In this document: positions 46,869 through 57,752 of the stretch, piece by piece
Numbering within the stretch: the stretch's first letter is position 1
Layout: each line of letters opens with the position of its first letter
The notes under the pieces: model-generated
The model's database searches: none
What the model was told of the DNA's origin: nothing
What the model saw: the letters and a program-made list of their open reading frames with translations, nothing else
Position numbers and translations under genes: made by a program
Assembly (NCBI GenBank): GCA_025526995.1
Contig: JAHLKG010000002.1
Coordinates: 1,860,001-1,924,000, forward strand
Direction: 5' to 3'
Origin: Powellomyces hirtus
Lineage: Eukaryota > Chytridiomycota > Chytridiomycetes > Spizellomycetales > Powellomycetaceae
Length of the DNA: 64,000 nt

Positions 46869-49800
46869 TTGATAGATTTTATACATCAAGTATCTCTGGC
46901 TTCAGATCTTCCATTTCACCCACATTCGCTATCAGCTATCAATCACAAATGTCCCAGTCGAACTCCGAACTCTTCAGCTCCTTCATGGATGATTACGGTT
47001 AAGATTGCGGGTAAAATCATTCCTGCCTTGCTGGATACTGGCTGCAATACCATGGTGATGCAACCTCGTTTTGCCTACAACATGAAACTTTTGACCACTC
47101 CGCTACCTAAACCTTACAAAGTCCATACAGCCGCTGAAGAGCATACATTGACGATTGACACAACTACCAAACAACCGGTGGATGCATTTAATGCTAATAC
47201 CAACGCTTTCGAACGGATTGCCACTTTCAAGTTCGAGATTGCTCCTATTGGCCTTACTTGTATTCTGGGTCTCCCCTTTTTCAAAGCAATGGGCAACCAT
47301 TATGTTACAACATCAATCCGCCCTCATCATATAGAATTCAAGATGAATGGACAAGACTTCAAGATTATCACCCTACGGGACTTTCATTATGAAGAAGAAC
47401 CGGATTCCTTTGTTCGACGTGTCTCAGCCTATCGATTAAAACACATAGATCCCAAACAGGATCGTCCCCGTCAACGACCGTATAACAGCCTCTCCTCGGT
47501 TACGACCAGACAATTCAATAAAGAACTTGCCTGAAATAAATATCTCGAGGCCTTTGCGATTCATGTTTGCCCATGCTCTTCCGTTAATAATGATTCTACT
47601 TCTACATTGTGGCCAACATTCCTTGATGAAGTCATGCTGAAATTCCAAGATACATTGTTCACCGAACCTGAACACTTACCACCTGATCGTGGCAATGACA
47701 ATTTTCATATCGACCTCTTACCAAACACACAACCTGTGTTTCAACAATTACGTCCCTTGTCTCAAGATCACCTGAGAGAACTATGCGCCCAACTAGACCA
47801 TTTATCGAAGAAAAGATGGATCCAACATTCCAAATCACCTTGGGGCGCCTCTGTCGTCTTTGCCGTTAAGAAAAATGGAAGTCTTCGAGTTTGCTGGGCG
47901 ATCGAACTCCCTTACCAAATCTGCGAGAAATGCGCGATCGCATCTTGGGCAAACGAGCCTTTTCGCTTATTGATCTCAAAGATGCATACCATCGACTCTT
48001 GATCACACCTGAAGATTGTGAAAAGACAGCTATTCGGACCCGTTTCGGCCTTTTCGAATATGTAGTCATGCCTTTTGGATTATGCAACGCACCAGGCGCC
48101 TTCCAACAACTAATGAATCAGGTTCTTGGTGACCTATATGATATTACGGTCATCTGTTATCTCGATGACATCCTTGTCTTTTCCAACACTCCTGAACAAC
48201 ATGTGGAAAACCTCCTGGAAGTCTTTACTCGGTTACGAGAACATGATCTTTATATCAATGTCGACAAATGCCATTGGGGACAACCGGAAGTTGAGTTTTG
48301 CGGCCATATGTTCAGTGCTGAAGGCATGCGAATCTCTCCGGATAAGACGGAAATTGTACGAAAATGGCCATTACCTGCAACAACTTGACATATCCGACAG
48401 TTCCTTGGCCTTTGCAATTATTTTATTGATTACATCGAACACTATGCTGAAATCGCGGCCGCACTCTTGGCTCTTCAAAGTGTCACAGCCACCTTTGTAT
48501 GGACATTAGAACATCAAGTTGCGTTTGAAACTCTGAAGAAAGCAATTATTTCTGCACCGGTCTTGGCGACATTTGATCCCGACAATCACATCTACGTTTA
48601 CACAGACGCATCCGGCTATGCCACATCCGGATGGTTAGGCCAACCTCACAATCGGCAACCTCTGCCATTGCCATTACCGAAATTGATTACAGAGATGAAA
48701 GCCCTTCCCGCTCTCAAGCCTGTCCTTTCCTTCTCATGCAAAATGCTACCAGCCGAAACCCGTTATCCGGTTCATGAACAAGGGCTTTTAGCCTTGGTGA
48801 AATTTCTACATGGCAACCGATTTTATCTCATCAATTGTCCTTTCATCGCTTTTATCGATCACATATCCTTGATCGACCTGCAAGAACAACCTTATCTTAG
48901 CAAACGGCAAGCTGGTTGGGTCGAACTGCTTCAAGAGTTCGATTTCAAAGTGGAATACCTACCAGGACAATGGAATACCGTTGCCGACATACTTTTGCGA
49001 ACACCCGCCTATGCTCCACAATGCGTGGATTGCAATAAACGACTACTTGTCTCTTCGTTCATTAATGCTATTTCTCTTCCTTGGCCAGCCCAGACTTCAG
49101 AACTGGATTGAGCCACTCATGTACACAATGACGATTATGCTCAGGAAATCTTCCGGATGCTCGACAAAACTCCGAAACATGCGCAACCAAGTCGCTACAA
49201 GCGCTTTTCACAATCAGCAAAAAATTGCGATATTCTTGTATACGAAGGAGATTGACTTTATGTCCTGGAGACACTACGACCTTGCATCTTATTGGAATAC
49301 CATGATGCTCTACCAAATGGAGGTCACATGGGAGAAGATGCAACCTATGCGAAACTGCTTCTTCGTTTCTTTTGGCCCAAAATGCAACATGACGTCCGAA
49401 GTTTCATTCGAACTTGTCAGAAATGTCGAGCCTTCACATCCCCTTGCAAGAACGGATTCCTTTGACCATTGCCAATTCAAACTCTATCCATCATATGCAA
49501 GGATTCGATCTGTTCTCATTACCGGATTTGAAAGCATCCTTGAGCACTCCGCAATGCCTTTGCGTTATCAATTATGTTAGCCAATGTGTGCATTTGGTCG
49601 AAATTGAGGATTCTCTATCTTTGAAACGATTAGCTCACCTCTACTTGAGCAGAGTATGGAAGCATACCGGGACACCTGCATTATTCATCTCGGATTGAGA
49701 AACACGTGCCCTAGCTGAATTCTTCGAAGCGTTCGTTGCTCTATTGGGAACAAAACATGAGTTTTCCATGGCCCAACACCAACAAACAGACGGACATTGT

Positions 49801-50177
49801 GAACGAGCCATTCAGACTACCAAATCCATCATGCAAAAATATATGGATTATTCTGGTGAAAACTGGAAGGAATGGCTTCCATTAGTTGAATTTGCCATCA
49901 ATTCAACCCCCCGCCGACTTCTTAATGGTCTGACACCCTACGAAGTCAAACTTGGTTGAACACCGCAAGCATCTGGGTGGACTATTCCGCCTCATCTTCT
50001 CGATGCTATGACCGCACCTAAACACGAAGATATTATTCAAATGCGAACTGCAGCTACTGAAATCACTCGAATTGTTCAACAACTACTATGCAATGCGCAG
50101 GATCAATATGAATTACGATTCAATGCCGGTCAAAACCCCAATGCCTTTTCTATTGGAGATCAGGTCGACCTTAATCG
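46869..50177 (+). pseudogene. Element A: decayed chromovirus-type Ty3/gypsy pol
   Basis: Order protease (ALLDTGCNTMVMQ), reverse transcriptase (WGASVVFAVKKNGSLRVC; AYHRLL; YLDDILVFS), RNase H (YVYTDASGYA), integrase zinc finger (GGHMG...FFWPKM...CQKC) and core (SRVWKHTGTPALFISD; MAQHQQTDGHCERAIQT). In-frame TGA codons at 47532, 48386, 49109, 49253, 49463, 49696 and 49957; a frame change with loss of the DYRxLN segment near 47895; another frame change near 49480. No LTRs or gag in this orientation. It is closest to element C (GFL-PLP, HQQTDG, LG-T motifs). It ends abruptly after GDQVDLNR, where an inverted gag begins. Confidence 0.9.
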
Positions 50178-50770
50178 GATTGTTGTTCTCTCTGAGGGCG
50201 TGTTGTTTGCGTATTTTGGGGGTTGTCCGTCGCACTACACTGCCTCTGGTGGGTAGTGCCAGACATTCCTCGTGGACGATTGGTAGTCGTCGTTGAAGTG
50301 CCACGGCCTCGTCGTGAATAAGGCGTAGACTGATTACTAGACAAGCTTGTTGGGGAGGACCATGTCCGTTGTGTGGCCATTAAATCATGATTGGTCAGAC
50401 CTTTGGCATGAAACGCATTACGAGCGACATTGACTGCCGTCGAAAAATCGATCTGCACTTGGTTGCTTGTGAGTATGGTCGTTGTGTACTGTTCGATTGA
50501 GTGAACCAGGTATTGGCCGTATTGAGGATGATGAGATAAACCCGACTTAAAGAGTTCAACAAGTTCATGATTTGTCATAGGGTGTTCCATGTAGGCGCCA
50601 TTAGCCCATATGGCTAATGCTTCCAAATGGAGTCGGCGTTCAATGTAACGAATATAATCTTCAAGTGATGTCTTTAAGTAAGCCGTCCTGTAATGAGGCA
50701 TGGCTCGCCAGCCTAAGCCTAGATACGCATCGGGAAGGGCCCCGCGCGAGATGGATGCTAGCGTCAGCAT
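50171..50770 (-). pseudogene. Inverted Ty3/gypsy gag fragment
   Basis: About 199 codons open on the - strand. It contains capsid-like HHPQYGQYLVHSIEQYTTTI and VNVARNAFHAKGLT followed by an Arg/Gly/Thr-rich stretch, resembling the gag of element C (IIGHYLYNAINTFE; IEAARQAFVVHGF). Its 3' end is truncated at the junction with element A pol, tail to tail. Confidence 0.7.
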
Positions 50771-50775
50771 CCTGA

Positions 50776-50963
50776 AGGGTACTAGACCTCAGGGATGGCC
50801 ACGGATGGCCAACACGTGACCAGGACTGCTTTGCGGTCCAGAATAAAAGTAGGAATACTCCGACGAAGGCGGATTCAGGACTTGGAGATCTTACAGTAGA
50901 ATTAGAGATAGGGAATTCCCGAATAGAAGACTAGACTCTGGCAACGGACCTAGTATTATTACA
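50776..50963 (+). repeat. Element B 5' LTR, 3' portion
   Basis: Upstream of the B primer site and ending ATTATTACA at 50963, so it is the 3' part of an LTR; its left limit is not defined and may be truncated by the inverted gag fragment. No second copy is certain; a possible start of the other LTR (TGTAAT after a G-rich tract) is at 63536. Confidence 0.55.
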
Positions 50964-50979
50964 TGGTAGCACCACCCCA
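50964..50979 (+). promoter_or_regulatory. Primer binding site of element B
   Basis: TGGTAGCACCACCCCA immediately after the LTR end. The same 16 bases follow the 5' LTR of element C. The TGG start fits pairing with a tRNA CCA end; the tRNA is not identified. Confidence 0.7.
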
Positions 50980-50991
50980 TAGACGACAACA

Positions 50992-52203
50992 ATGGCACGT
51001 AGCACCAGGAACAGCCCAATGGCAGTAGGAGAACCCAAAGTCAACACACCGACTGACAACCCCATCGCAATGTTGACTGCACAATTGGCGGAGACCCAAC
51101 ACCTACTGCAGGAACAGATCGCAATGGGAGAGGCCCGCTTCGAAGCCCTTCTCTCAAGGATTCCGACTCCAGTCCAACCAGCGGTTGCAACACCGCACGT
51201 CGACATCATCCTGGCGGAAGAAAACCGCGCACGAATGCAAGCCGAGAAGGAACGCCGCAAGAACCTTCGCAAGCAGCTGACACACTTTGACGGAAAATGG
51301 AACAGTGAAGAAATGGTGTCGAAGGTCAATGAGTTCTTGAAGGTCCACACGCGCTACCTTGAGGCAACCGACTTCAGGACGGACCACCGGGATGTCGACC
51401 ACATCTCGGGGTACCTCAAGGAAACCGCCGACGGATGGTGGCAAATGCTCAGAGATGGCGGCGACCAGCCCACGACATTGGAAGAATTCACGAGCATCCT
51501 CTGCATCCGCTTCTACCCCGCCAACTTACGAAACACCGCAGAAGCAAAGATGAAGTGGCTGGTTTTCACTAATAGCTTATCAGAGTATATCGCCAAGTTC
51601 AATATCCTTTGGGCCCAGATTGCGACGCTCAATGACAAGGAGCGGCTTACCCCAAGGCAAGAGCGTGACTATTTCTTGACGGGATTCTCGACCAACCATG
51701 TCAGCCAGCGCATTCAGGACCACTGCTACGCCGCGATCATGAGGAACAATGGTGCCGAGATGCCGATCACCGAGCTACAGAACGAAGCTCTGCTATGCTA
51801 CAGGATTCGAGGCTATGCCGATGACCTCACGCAGGTAACCCCCAACGGAAGGAGACGTCAGTACGCCGCAGTCCAGCCGGCTCAGGTACATCGAGGAAAC
51901 TATCGAGCACAAGAAAGGGGACGCCACACCCCCTATGGCTCAGGTCGGCCCACACGCGGTATGGACAACCACCAAGGGATCTCAAACCGCAAGCACATCA
52001 CCCATAACAAACGTTGTGAACGCAACAAATGCTTCAATTGCGGAGGCAAGGGGCACTACGCCCGTGGGTGCTCAGCAGGTAAAGGTAAGACCGGTGAGCA
52101 TAGGACGTTTGCTGCCCCTGTAGAGATCACCGAGGAGTCTGGGGACGACGCGGTCAGTGACGGCGGCTCAGTCAACAGCTCGGATTGTCGTCCCGGGTGC
52201 TGA
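50992..52203 (+). CDS. Element B gag
   Basis: 403 aa from ATG 50992. An N-terminal coiled coil (MLTAQLAETQHLLQEQI), capsid region (LTHFDGKWNSEEMVSKVNEF; FYPANLRNTAEAKMKWL; SEYIAKFNILWAQI), then a basic region and a zinc knuckle CFNCGGKGHYARGC. Pol follows in the -1 frame, overlapping between 52161 and 52203. No canonical slippery heptamer is visible in the overlap, so the frame change may be mutational. Confidence 0.88.
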   Translation: MARSTRNSPMAVGEPKVNTPTDNPIAMLTAQLAETQHLLQEQIAMGEARFEALLSRIPTPVQPAVATPHVDIILAEENRARMQAEKERRKNLRKQLTHFDGKWNSEEMVSKVNEFLKVHTRYLEATDFRTDHRDVDHISGYLKETADGWWQMLRDGGDQPTTLEEFTSILCIRFYPANLRNTAEAKMKWLVFTNSLSEYIAKFNILWAQIATLNDKERLTPRQERDYFLTGFSTNHVSQRIQDHCYAAIMRNNGAEMPITELQNEALLCYRIRGYADDLTQVTPNGRRRQYAAVQPAQVHRGNYRAQERGRHTPYGSGRPTRGMDNHQGISNRKHITHNKRCERNKCFNCGGKGHYARGCSAGKGKTGEHRTFAAPVEITEESGDDAVSDGGSVNSSDCRPGC

Positions 52204-54642
52204 ACGTTTGCACCGTCTCAGTACCCCAATCCCGGATGCAAGACAAGATCCCCACGGACAGGCCGGGACCCCGCATCCACAGGAAGACATTTGTGGTTCA
52301 CGGGAAGATACAAGGGCACTTTGCCCGCATCCTAATTGATACCGGGTGTAACACCCTGATCATCAGCAACACTTGGGCAGCCAAGCACGGCCTCTGGACC
52401 TACACCTCTCCAACTCCGCTGGAGGTCCGGTGGGGCGACAGGGCGGGAAACTACGGTGCAACGAAGATGAGCTGTGGGGACCTCTTGGTGTTCACCGAGG
52501 AGAAGATTACCTACCGGGAAGACACCGTACCGTTTGTGGTCGCACCGATCAGGGTTGATGTCATACTTGGCTTGCCGTTCATATTGGGATTGGACGTCCG
52601 AGGGCTTTTCGATCAAAAAGGCTTCCCAACAATTACGTTTTACCACAACGGCCAGACCCTCAGCCTTCGAGCCAAATCGACTAATCGCCATTGGGAAGCA
52701 CCGTCCGCGTGTGCCGCCCGCCTGCTCTCCCCACGAGAGATACGGCCCCACAGATTCCAGCCGGCAAAGCCAGCACTCAATGCAGAGGGAATCTACATGG
52801 CCAAGCAATGGAAACGCTTGACGAAGAAGGGCGAGATCACTGGAGTCTTTGAGGTACACATCGTAGATGCGATTCCAGTCGTAGAGGCTCAATTCGTATG
52901 GACGGTCGATGCCAAGAAGAGAGCGACCTTGGAGGAGCAACGCCACACCAACGCCAAAGCCAAGGCGGCAGATCAAGAGGACCCGCTAAAGGCGCTGACG
53001 GCTGACCATCCACTCCGACTGACCCTAGAGAAATACGTCACGACATTATTCACCGAGCAGTGAGGCATGTCTCCGGATCAAGGCAAGGACAATTTCACCA
53101 TTTGGCTCAAACCCGGCTCAAAGCCCATGATGCAGCCACTCCGACATTTGAGCCCGGACGAATTGGACGAGCTCGGCCAGCAGATGCAGCGCTTAATTGA
53201 CAAGGGTTGGATCTCACACTCTCGCAGCCCGTGGGGCGCACCCTTCCTATTTGCCCCAAAGAAGGACGGCGGCTTACGCTGCTGCATTGACTACCGGGCA
53301 CTGAACAAGATGACCCACAAGGATGCCACGCCACTTCCAAACCTCTCGGAACTACGCAACAGGCTTGTCAACATGCGGGTATTTACCGTGATCGACATCC
53401 GCGACGCGTATCACTGCATCATGATTTGACCGGAAGAGAGGGAGAAAACAGCATTCCGAACACATTTTGGGCATTTCGAATACAATGTTCTACCTTTTGG
53501 CTTAACTAATGCACCTGCCACATTCCAGCAACTAACCAACAAACTCTTGGGCAACAAGTACGACGCTTACATGATCTCATACCTCGACGATATTCTCATT
53601 TTCAGCACCGACATGAGTTCGCATATTCAGCACGTCGACGAGGTTCTCAAGACCCTGGCGGGACATCGCCTTCACGTCAAACCCAGTAAATGTCAATGGG
53701 CTGTTGACAAAGTCGAGTTCTGCGGCCACCGAGTCGGCAAGGATGGCCTGAGTATTGCCCCCTCCAAGGTGACCGCGGTCCGGGAACGACCTTGCCCGAC
53801 CAACTCCCTGGAGCTCTTTAGCCTCATGAGACTCGTCAACTACGTCAAGAAATACATTCCCAAGTATGCACAGATTGCCCTGCCACTAACAAACTTGCAA
53901 TCCGGCAACCGCCCATGGCAGTGGGGTGACGAGGAAGATCGAGCGTTCAATTGCTTAAAGGAATTATGCTCCTTGGCACCCACCCTAGCGTACTTCGACC
54001 CGGCGCTCGACACCTACTTGTTCACGGCCGCATCGGGCTACGCCTATGGCGGATGGCTGGCACAGCCGGCCAAAGGGGATTTCCCTTACCCTCACCCACT
54101 ACCAACCACCAAATCGGGCTTAGCCAACCTTCCGCAACTTCGCCCGGCGACATACTACTCCCGCAAGATGCAACCCGCCGAGACCCGATACCCCGTGCAT
54201 GAACAAGAACTGCTGGGACTAGTCAAATCCATACGCGCCAACCGTCATTACCTCATTGGCCGCCAATTCCGCGCGTTTGTTGACCACAAATCCCTGATCT
54301 ACCTTCAGGAACAACCCCACCTGTCACGTTGCCAAGCAGGCTGGGTCGAGTTCCTCCAACAGTTCGATTTCTCAGTGGAATACCTCCCCGGCACATGGAA
54401 TTCGATCGCCGACTTCCTCAGTCACGACCCGACTTACGTCCCCAAGTGTGCAACCTGCCAGGCCAAGATTGACGTGGTCACCGCCATTGTGCAGACGGAG
54501 AAGCCCGTCACGACGCACATGCCGACCGATGCGGACTGGACCCAAGCGCTCGCATTGGATGATTTCGGCCAAAACATCTTACTAACCATCAACAGTCCCC
54601 CGGAGAACCTATCCGGCCATGCACGCCGATACCGGACAGTGG

Positions 54643-54882
54643 TGTTGGTCTGAGAGTATCTGGGTAGATAGTTGAGGAAGCTTTTAGGGTAGTTGACTGA
54701 GCAGAACAACAAAGTAACCTAATCCCGCTCTATTGGAGAAAAAGAGAAAAGTCCCACCGATATATTAAGTATGGAAGGAAAACTACTTATATCAGAGTTG
54801 ATCATGTGGGTTCACGTGATCACGTGATATGCCCTGCGATGGCGCAGTTGTGACTCAATGACAGAGTCTGTACGTGCTAACA
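54643..54882 (+). repeat. Solo LTR of another family inside element B
   Basis: 240 bp, TGTTGG...GCTAACA, flanked by the duplication AGTGG at 54638-54642 and 54883-54887. It contains CACGTGATCACGTGAT, as the copia LTR does, but is otherwise different. It splits RNase H from the integrase. Confidence 0.92.
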
Positions 54883-56057
54883 AGTGGACTCCCCTCCGCA
54901 CCGATTCTTGATGTACCATGACCGTCGGTACGTCCCCGACAGCTTGCGGGGGCCACTCCTTCAGATTCATCACGACTCCCTCACAAACGGTGGTCACTCC
55001 GGTGTCCAACGGACGCTCGCCAAACTTCTGGAGTCGTCCTACTGGCCCCACATGGAACGTGATGTGTACCAATATGTCCGCACCTGCCCTACCTACCAAC
55101 GTCACAAGCGAACCACGCCGATCGGTTTCCTCCGCAGCTTACCAATCCCCGACACTCGTTGGCAACAAATCGGCATGGATATATTCTGCCCCACATCAGG
55201 TTCTAAGGGGGGGGAACCTTGGGTAGAGCCCAATGTGACAAAGAACCCTCCGCACCACACCGGCGAGAGACTGACCAAGCCGGCAGATGCCGTACTCCTC
55301 ATTGTTGACTACCTTTCATGCCGCGTGATACTCCTACCTACTAACACACGCGCTACAGCTCAGGAGACGGCTCAACTCTTTCTGGAACAGGCATTTCGCC
55401 ACACGGGGTTACCCCACACCATCGTGAGCGATCGGGACCCCAAGTGGCTATCAGAATTCTGGCTGTACCTCATGCGGGCACTCGACGTCAAGCAAGAACT
55501 TGCGTCAGCACGACACCAACAGACCGACAGCAAGGTGGAGAACGCCACCAAGACGGTCAAGGGAATCATGGGCCCCTTTCTTGAGTATGCCAGCTCCAAC
55601 TGGAGGAATTTACTCTCCACACTTGAGTACAACTACAACCGAACACCGCAGACGTCGACGGGACTATCCCCTTTCGAGAGTGACCTAGGACGCATCCCCC
55701 GGGTACCAAACCAATGGGTAGCACCTAACCCCGGAGAGATGATAAGGCAATCGGCACGAACCGCCGTGGAGAGACGGATTAAGGAATTCGCCGATGTGAG
55801 CCGCATTGTGCAGCAACGGCTCCAAGACGCACAGGACCAGCAGGCAGAGTACTACAACCGCAAGAAGCACACGGAAGCATATCGAGAGGGTGACAAGGTC
55901 TTACTCCATCGTGAGGGTATCGTGATTACCAGCGTCATCACAAGGAACAAAAAGCTGGCTGAGCAATGGATTGGACCATTCACGGTACGTGGCAAGGGCC
56001 CGCATCCTGACACCTACGAGCTCGAACTACCCAAGGAGTTCACTGGGTTGCACCCAG

Positions 56058-56335
56058 TGTTGGGGAAACCTCATATTCTTATCCTTTTTGGTGATCTTCT
56101 GATTATGTTATACGCGATCCTTTGTTTGGGCTGGCCACCCGTTCATCGGTGATACACATGACTCCTGACTCAAAGGCAATAAAGCGCCTTGCGGATAAAT
56201 TACTTTGCGCCACCCTGACACGCATTATATAAAGCTGTCAGCCGCTGGTCGCCCTTCTCCGCTCGTTACCTTACAACACACGATAATACACACTATTTAT
56301 TACTACCAACTATCAAAGCTTCCTTTGACGTTACA
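56058..56335 (+). repeat. 5' LTR of element C
   Basis: 278 bp, TGTTGGGG...GTTACA, with a TTATATAAAG TATA-type box near 56226. Confidence 0.95.
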
Positions 56336-56351
56336 TGGTAGCACCACCCCA
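56336..56351 (+). promoter_or_regulatory. Primer binding site of element C
   Basis: TGGTAGCACCACCCCA, identical to that of element B despite different LTRs. Confidence 0.7.
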
Positions 56352-56390
56352 CACTAGCACCATCAATCACGATCACTCCAATTGAACAAC

Positions 56391-57752
56391 ATGCCTCCTG
56401 CACTTACTCCCGCTGTACAAGCTGCTATCGTTACCGCCGTTACTGCCGGTGTTATTGCCGCTGCTCCTGTTGTTGCTGTCGCAGTTCCCGCTCGTCCTAA
56501 CCAAGCAAAGACCCTCCTCGACGCACAAAAGGCTAAGCTCTCTGAATACGATGGCACCAAGTCCGCCAAGAAGATAGAGGAGTTTTTGACTTCTCACAGT
56601 AACTTTTATTGGGCTCTCACTACTCCCGCCGTTCCTGCAGCTGTCGGTCCTCCTCCTGTTCCCGCAGTTCCTGCCGTACCATTGCCCATGGCCGACTACG
56701 TTGGCACTCTCCAATCTTACCTCAAGGGTACTGCTCTTGAATGGTACAACACTACTTCTGCCGCAGGAGCACCTGCCAGTTGGGCAGCTTTCCAAACAGC
56801 CCTCATTACCGAATTCTTCCCTCGCAATCTTCGCAACGCATTCGAACTTAGATTGACCAATCTCGCTCTCAGGAACTCACTTGAGGAATTTGTTACAAAG
56901 TTCCAAGATGAATGTCATGAACTTGATGCCGCTTTGCATCTCGATCCTACACAAGCTACTATTCCTGCTGCTGATATTATTCGTATTTTTAAAGCAGATC
57001 TCCTTAAGAACCCTATCATCGGTCACTATTTATACAATGCGATCAATACTTTTGAAATCAACCAAAACCTCGCCGCTGCAGCTGCTGCACCCATTACCAT
57101 TCAGCAAGCCATAGAAGCTGCTCGACAAGCTTTCGTTGTTCATGGATTTTCTGATAATAATCCTCTCAATACATCCTCTCGTGGGCGCGGCGGATCCGGT
57201 CACGGTCATGGAGGCGGTCACGGCCGAGGCAGTCGAGGCGGACAATCACGATATAGTCCTTATTCCAATCCTCGACTAACTGGAATAGACGACACTGACA
57301 ACCTCACGGACGATTTCAAAAATCTTAACCTCATTCCATATCCATCTGGTGTGAGCCGCAACCTCATTACCTATAGACCACCGTACAATTATCCTAGACA
57401 AGGTTACCAATTGGGAGGCCGCGGTCAACGACGTCAAGTACCAACAACTCCTTGCCCAATTTGCAATCGTATGGGACATTGGTCCGCTGACTGCTGGTAT
57501 AATACTGGAAATCAACAACGTGGTAATCGATGCGGTGGTTCCGGACAACGAGGCCGCGGAAATGGTCGCGGTCGAGGCGGTCAAGGCCAATCCAATCAGA
57601 ACCAAAAACAAGCGCAAGGAATGGCGAATGACAATACGACGCAGAATCAGTTAAACCAAATTGTCTCACCGCAAGTGCAAGCAGCCATCCAAAGCGCAGT
57701 CGATGTCGCTAATGCTCAACAACAACAAGTGGGTTTTCTCAACGGTCGTTAG
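56391..57752 (+). CDS. Element C gag
   Basis: About 453 aa, ATG 56391, TAG 57750, intact. N-terminal Ala/Val-rich segment, capsid region (TLQSYLKGTALEWYNTTSAA; FFPRNLRNAFELRLTNLAL; FVTKFQDECHELDAAL), then RG-rich nucleic-acid-binding stretches (GRGGSGHGHGGGHGRG) on both sides of a zinc knuckle CPICNRMGHWSADC. Pol overlaps in the -1 frame after a slippery heptamer at 57731. Confidence 0.92.
   Translation: MPPALTPAVQAAIVTAVTAGVIAAAPVVAVAVPARPNQAKTLLDAQKAKLSEYDGTKSAKKIEEFLTSHSNFYWALTTPAVPAAVGPPPVPAVPAVPLPMADYVGTLQSYLKGTALEWYNTTSAAGAPASWAAFQTALITEFFPRNLRNAFELRLTNLALRNSLEEFVTKFQDECHELDAALHLDPTQATIPAADIIRIFKADLLKNPIIGHYLYNAINTFEINQNLAAAAAAPITIQQAIEAARQAFVVHGFSDNNPLNTSSRGRGGSGHGHGGGHGRGSRGGQSRYSPYSNPRLTGIDDTDNLTDDFKNLNLIPYPSGVSRNLITYRPPYNYPRQGYQLGGRGQRRQVPTTPCPICNRMGHWSADCWYNTGNQQRGNRCGGSGQRGRGNGRGRGGQGQSNQNQKQAQGMANDNTTQNQLNQIVSPQVQAAIQSAVDVANAQQQQVGFLNGR
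57731..57737 (+). promoter_or_regulatory. Candidate -1 ribosomal frameshift site of element C
   Basis: G GGT TTT in gag phase, an X XXY YYZ heptamer, 13 nt before the gag stop. The -1 frame is open through it and leads straight into protease. Confidence 0.7.

Noticed and set aside
52185..52203. Programmed -1 frameshift in element B
   Set aside because: The overlap contains no X XXY YYZ heptamer in gag phase, so it is not claimed; the frame difference may be programmed by another signal or mutational.
54643..54882. Intron in element B pol
   Set aside because: Perfect 5-bp duplication and TG...CA termini show an LTR insertion, not an intron.
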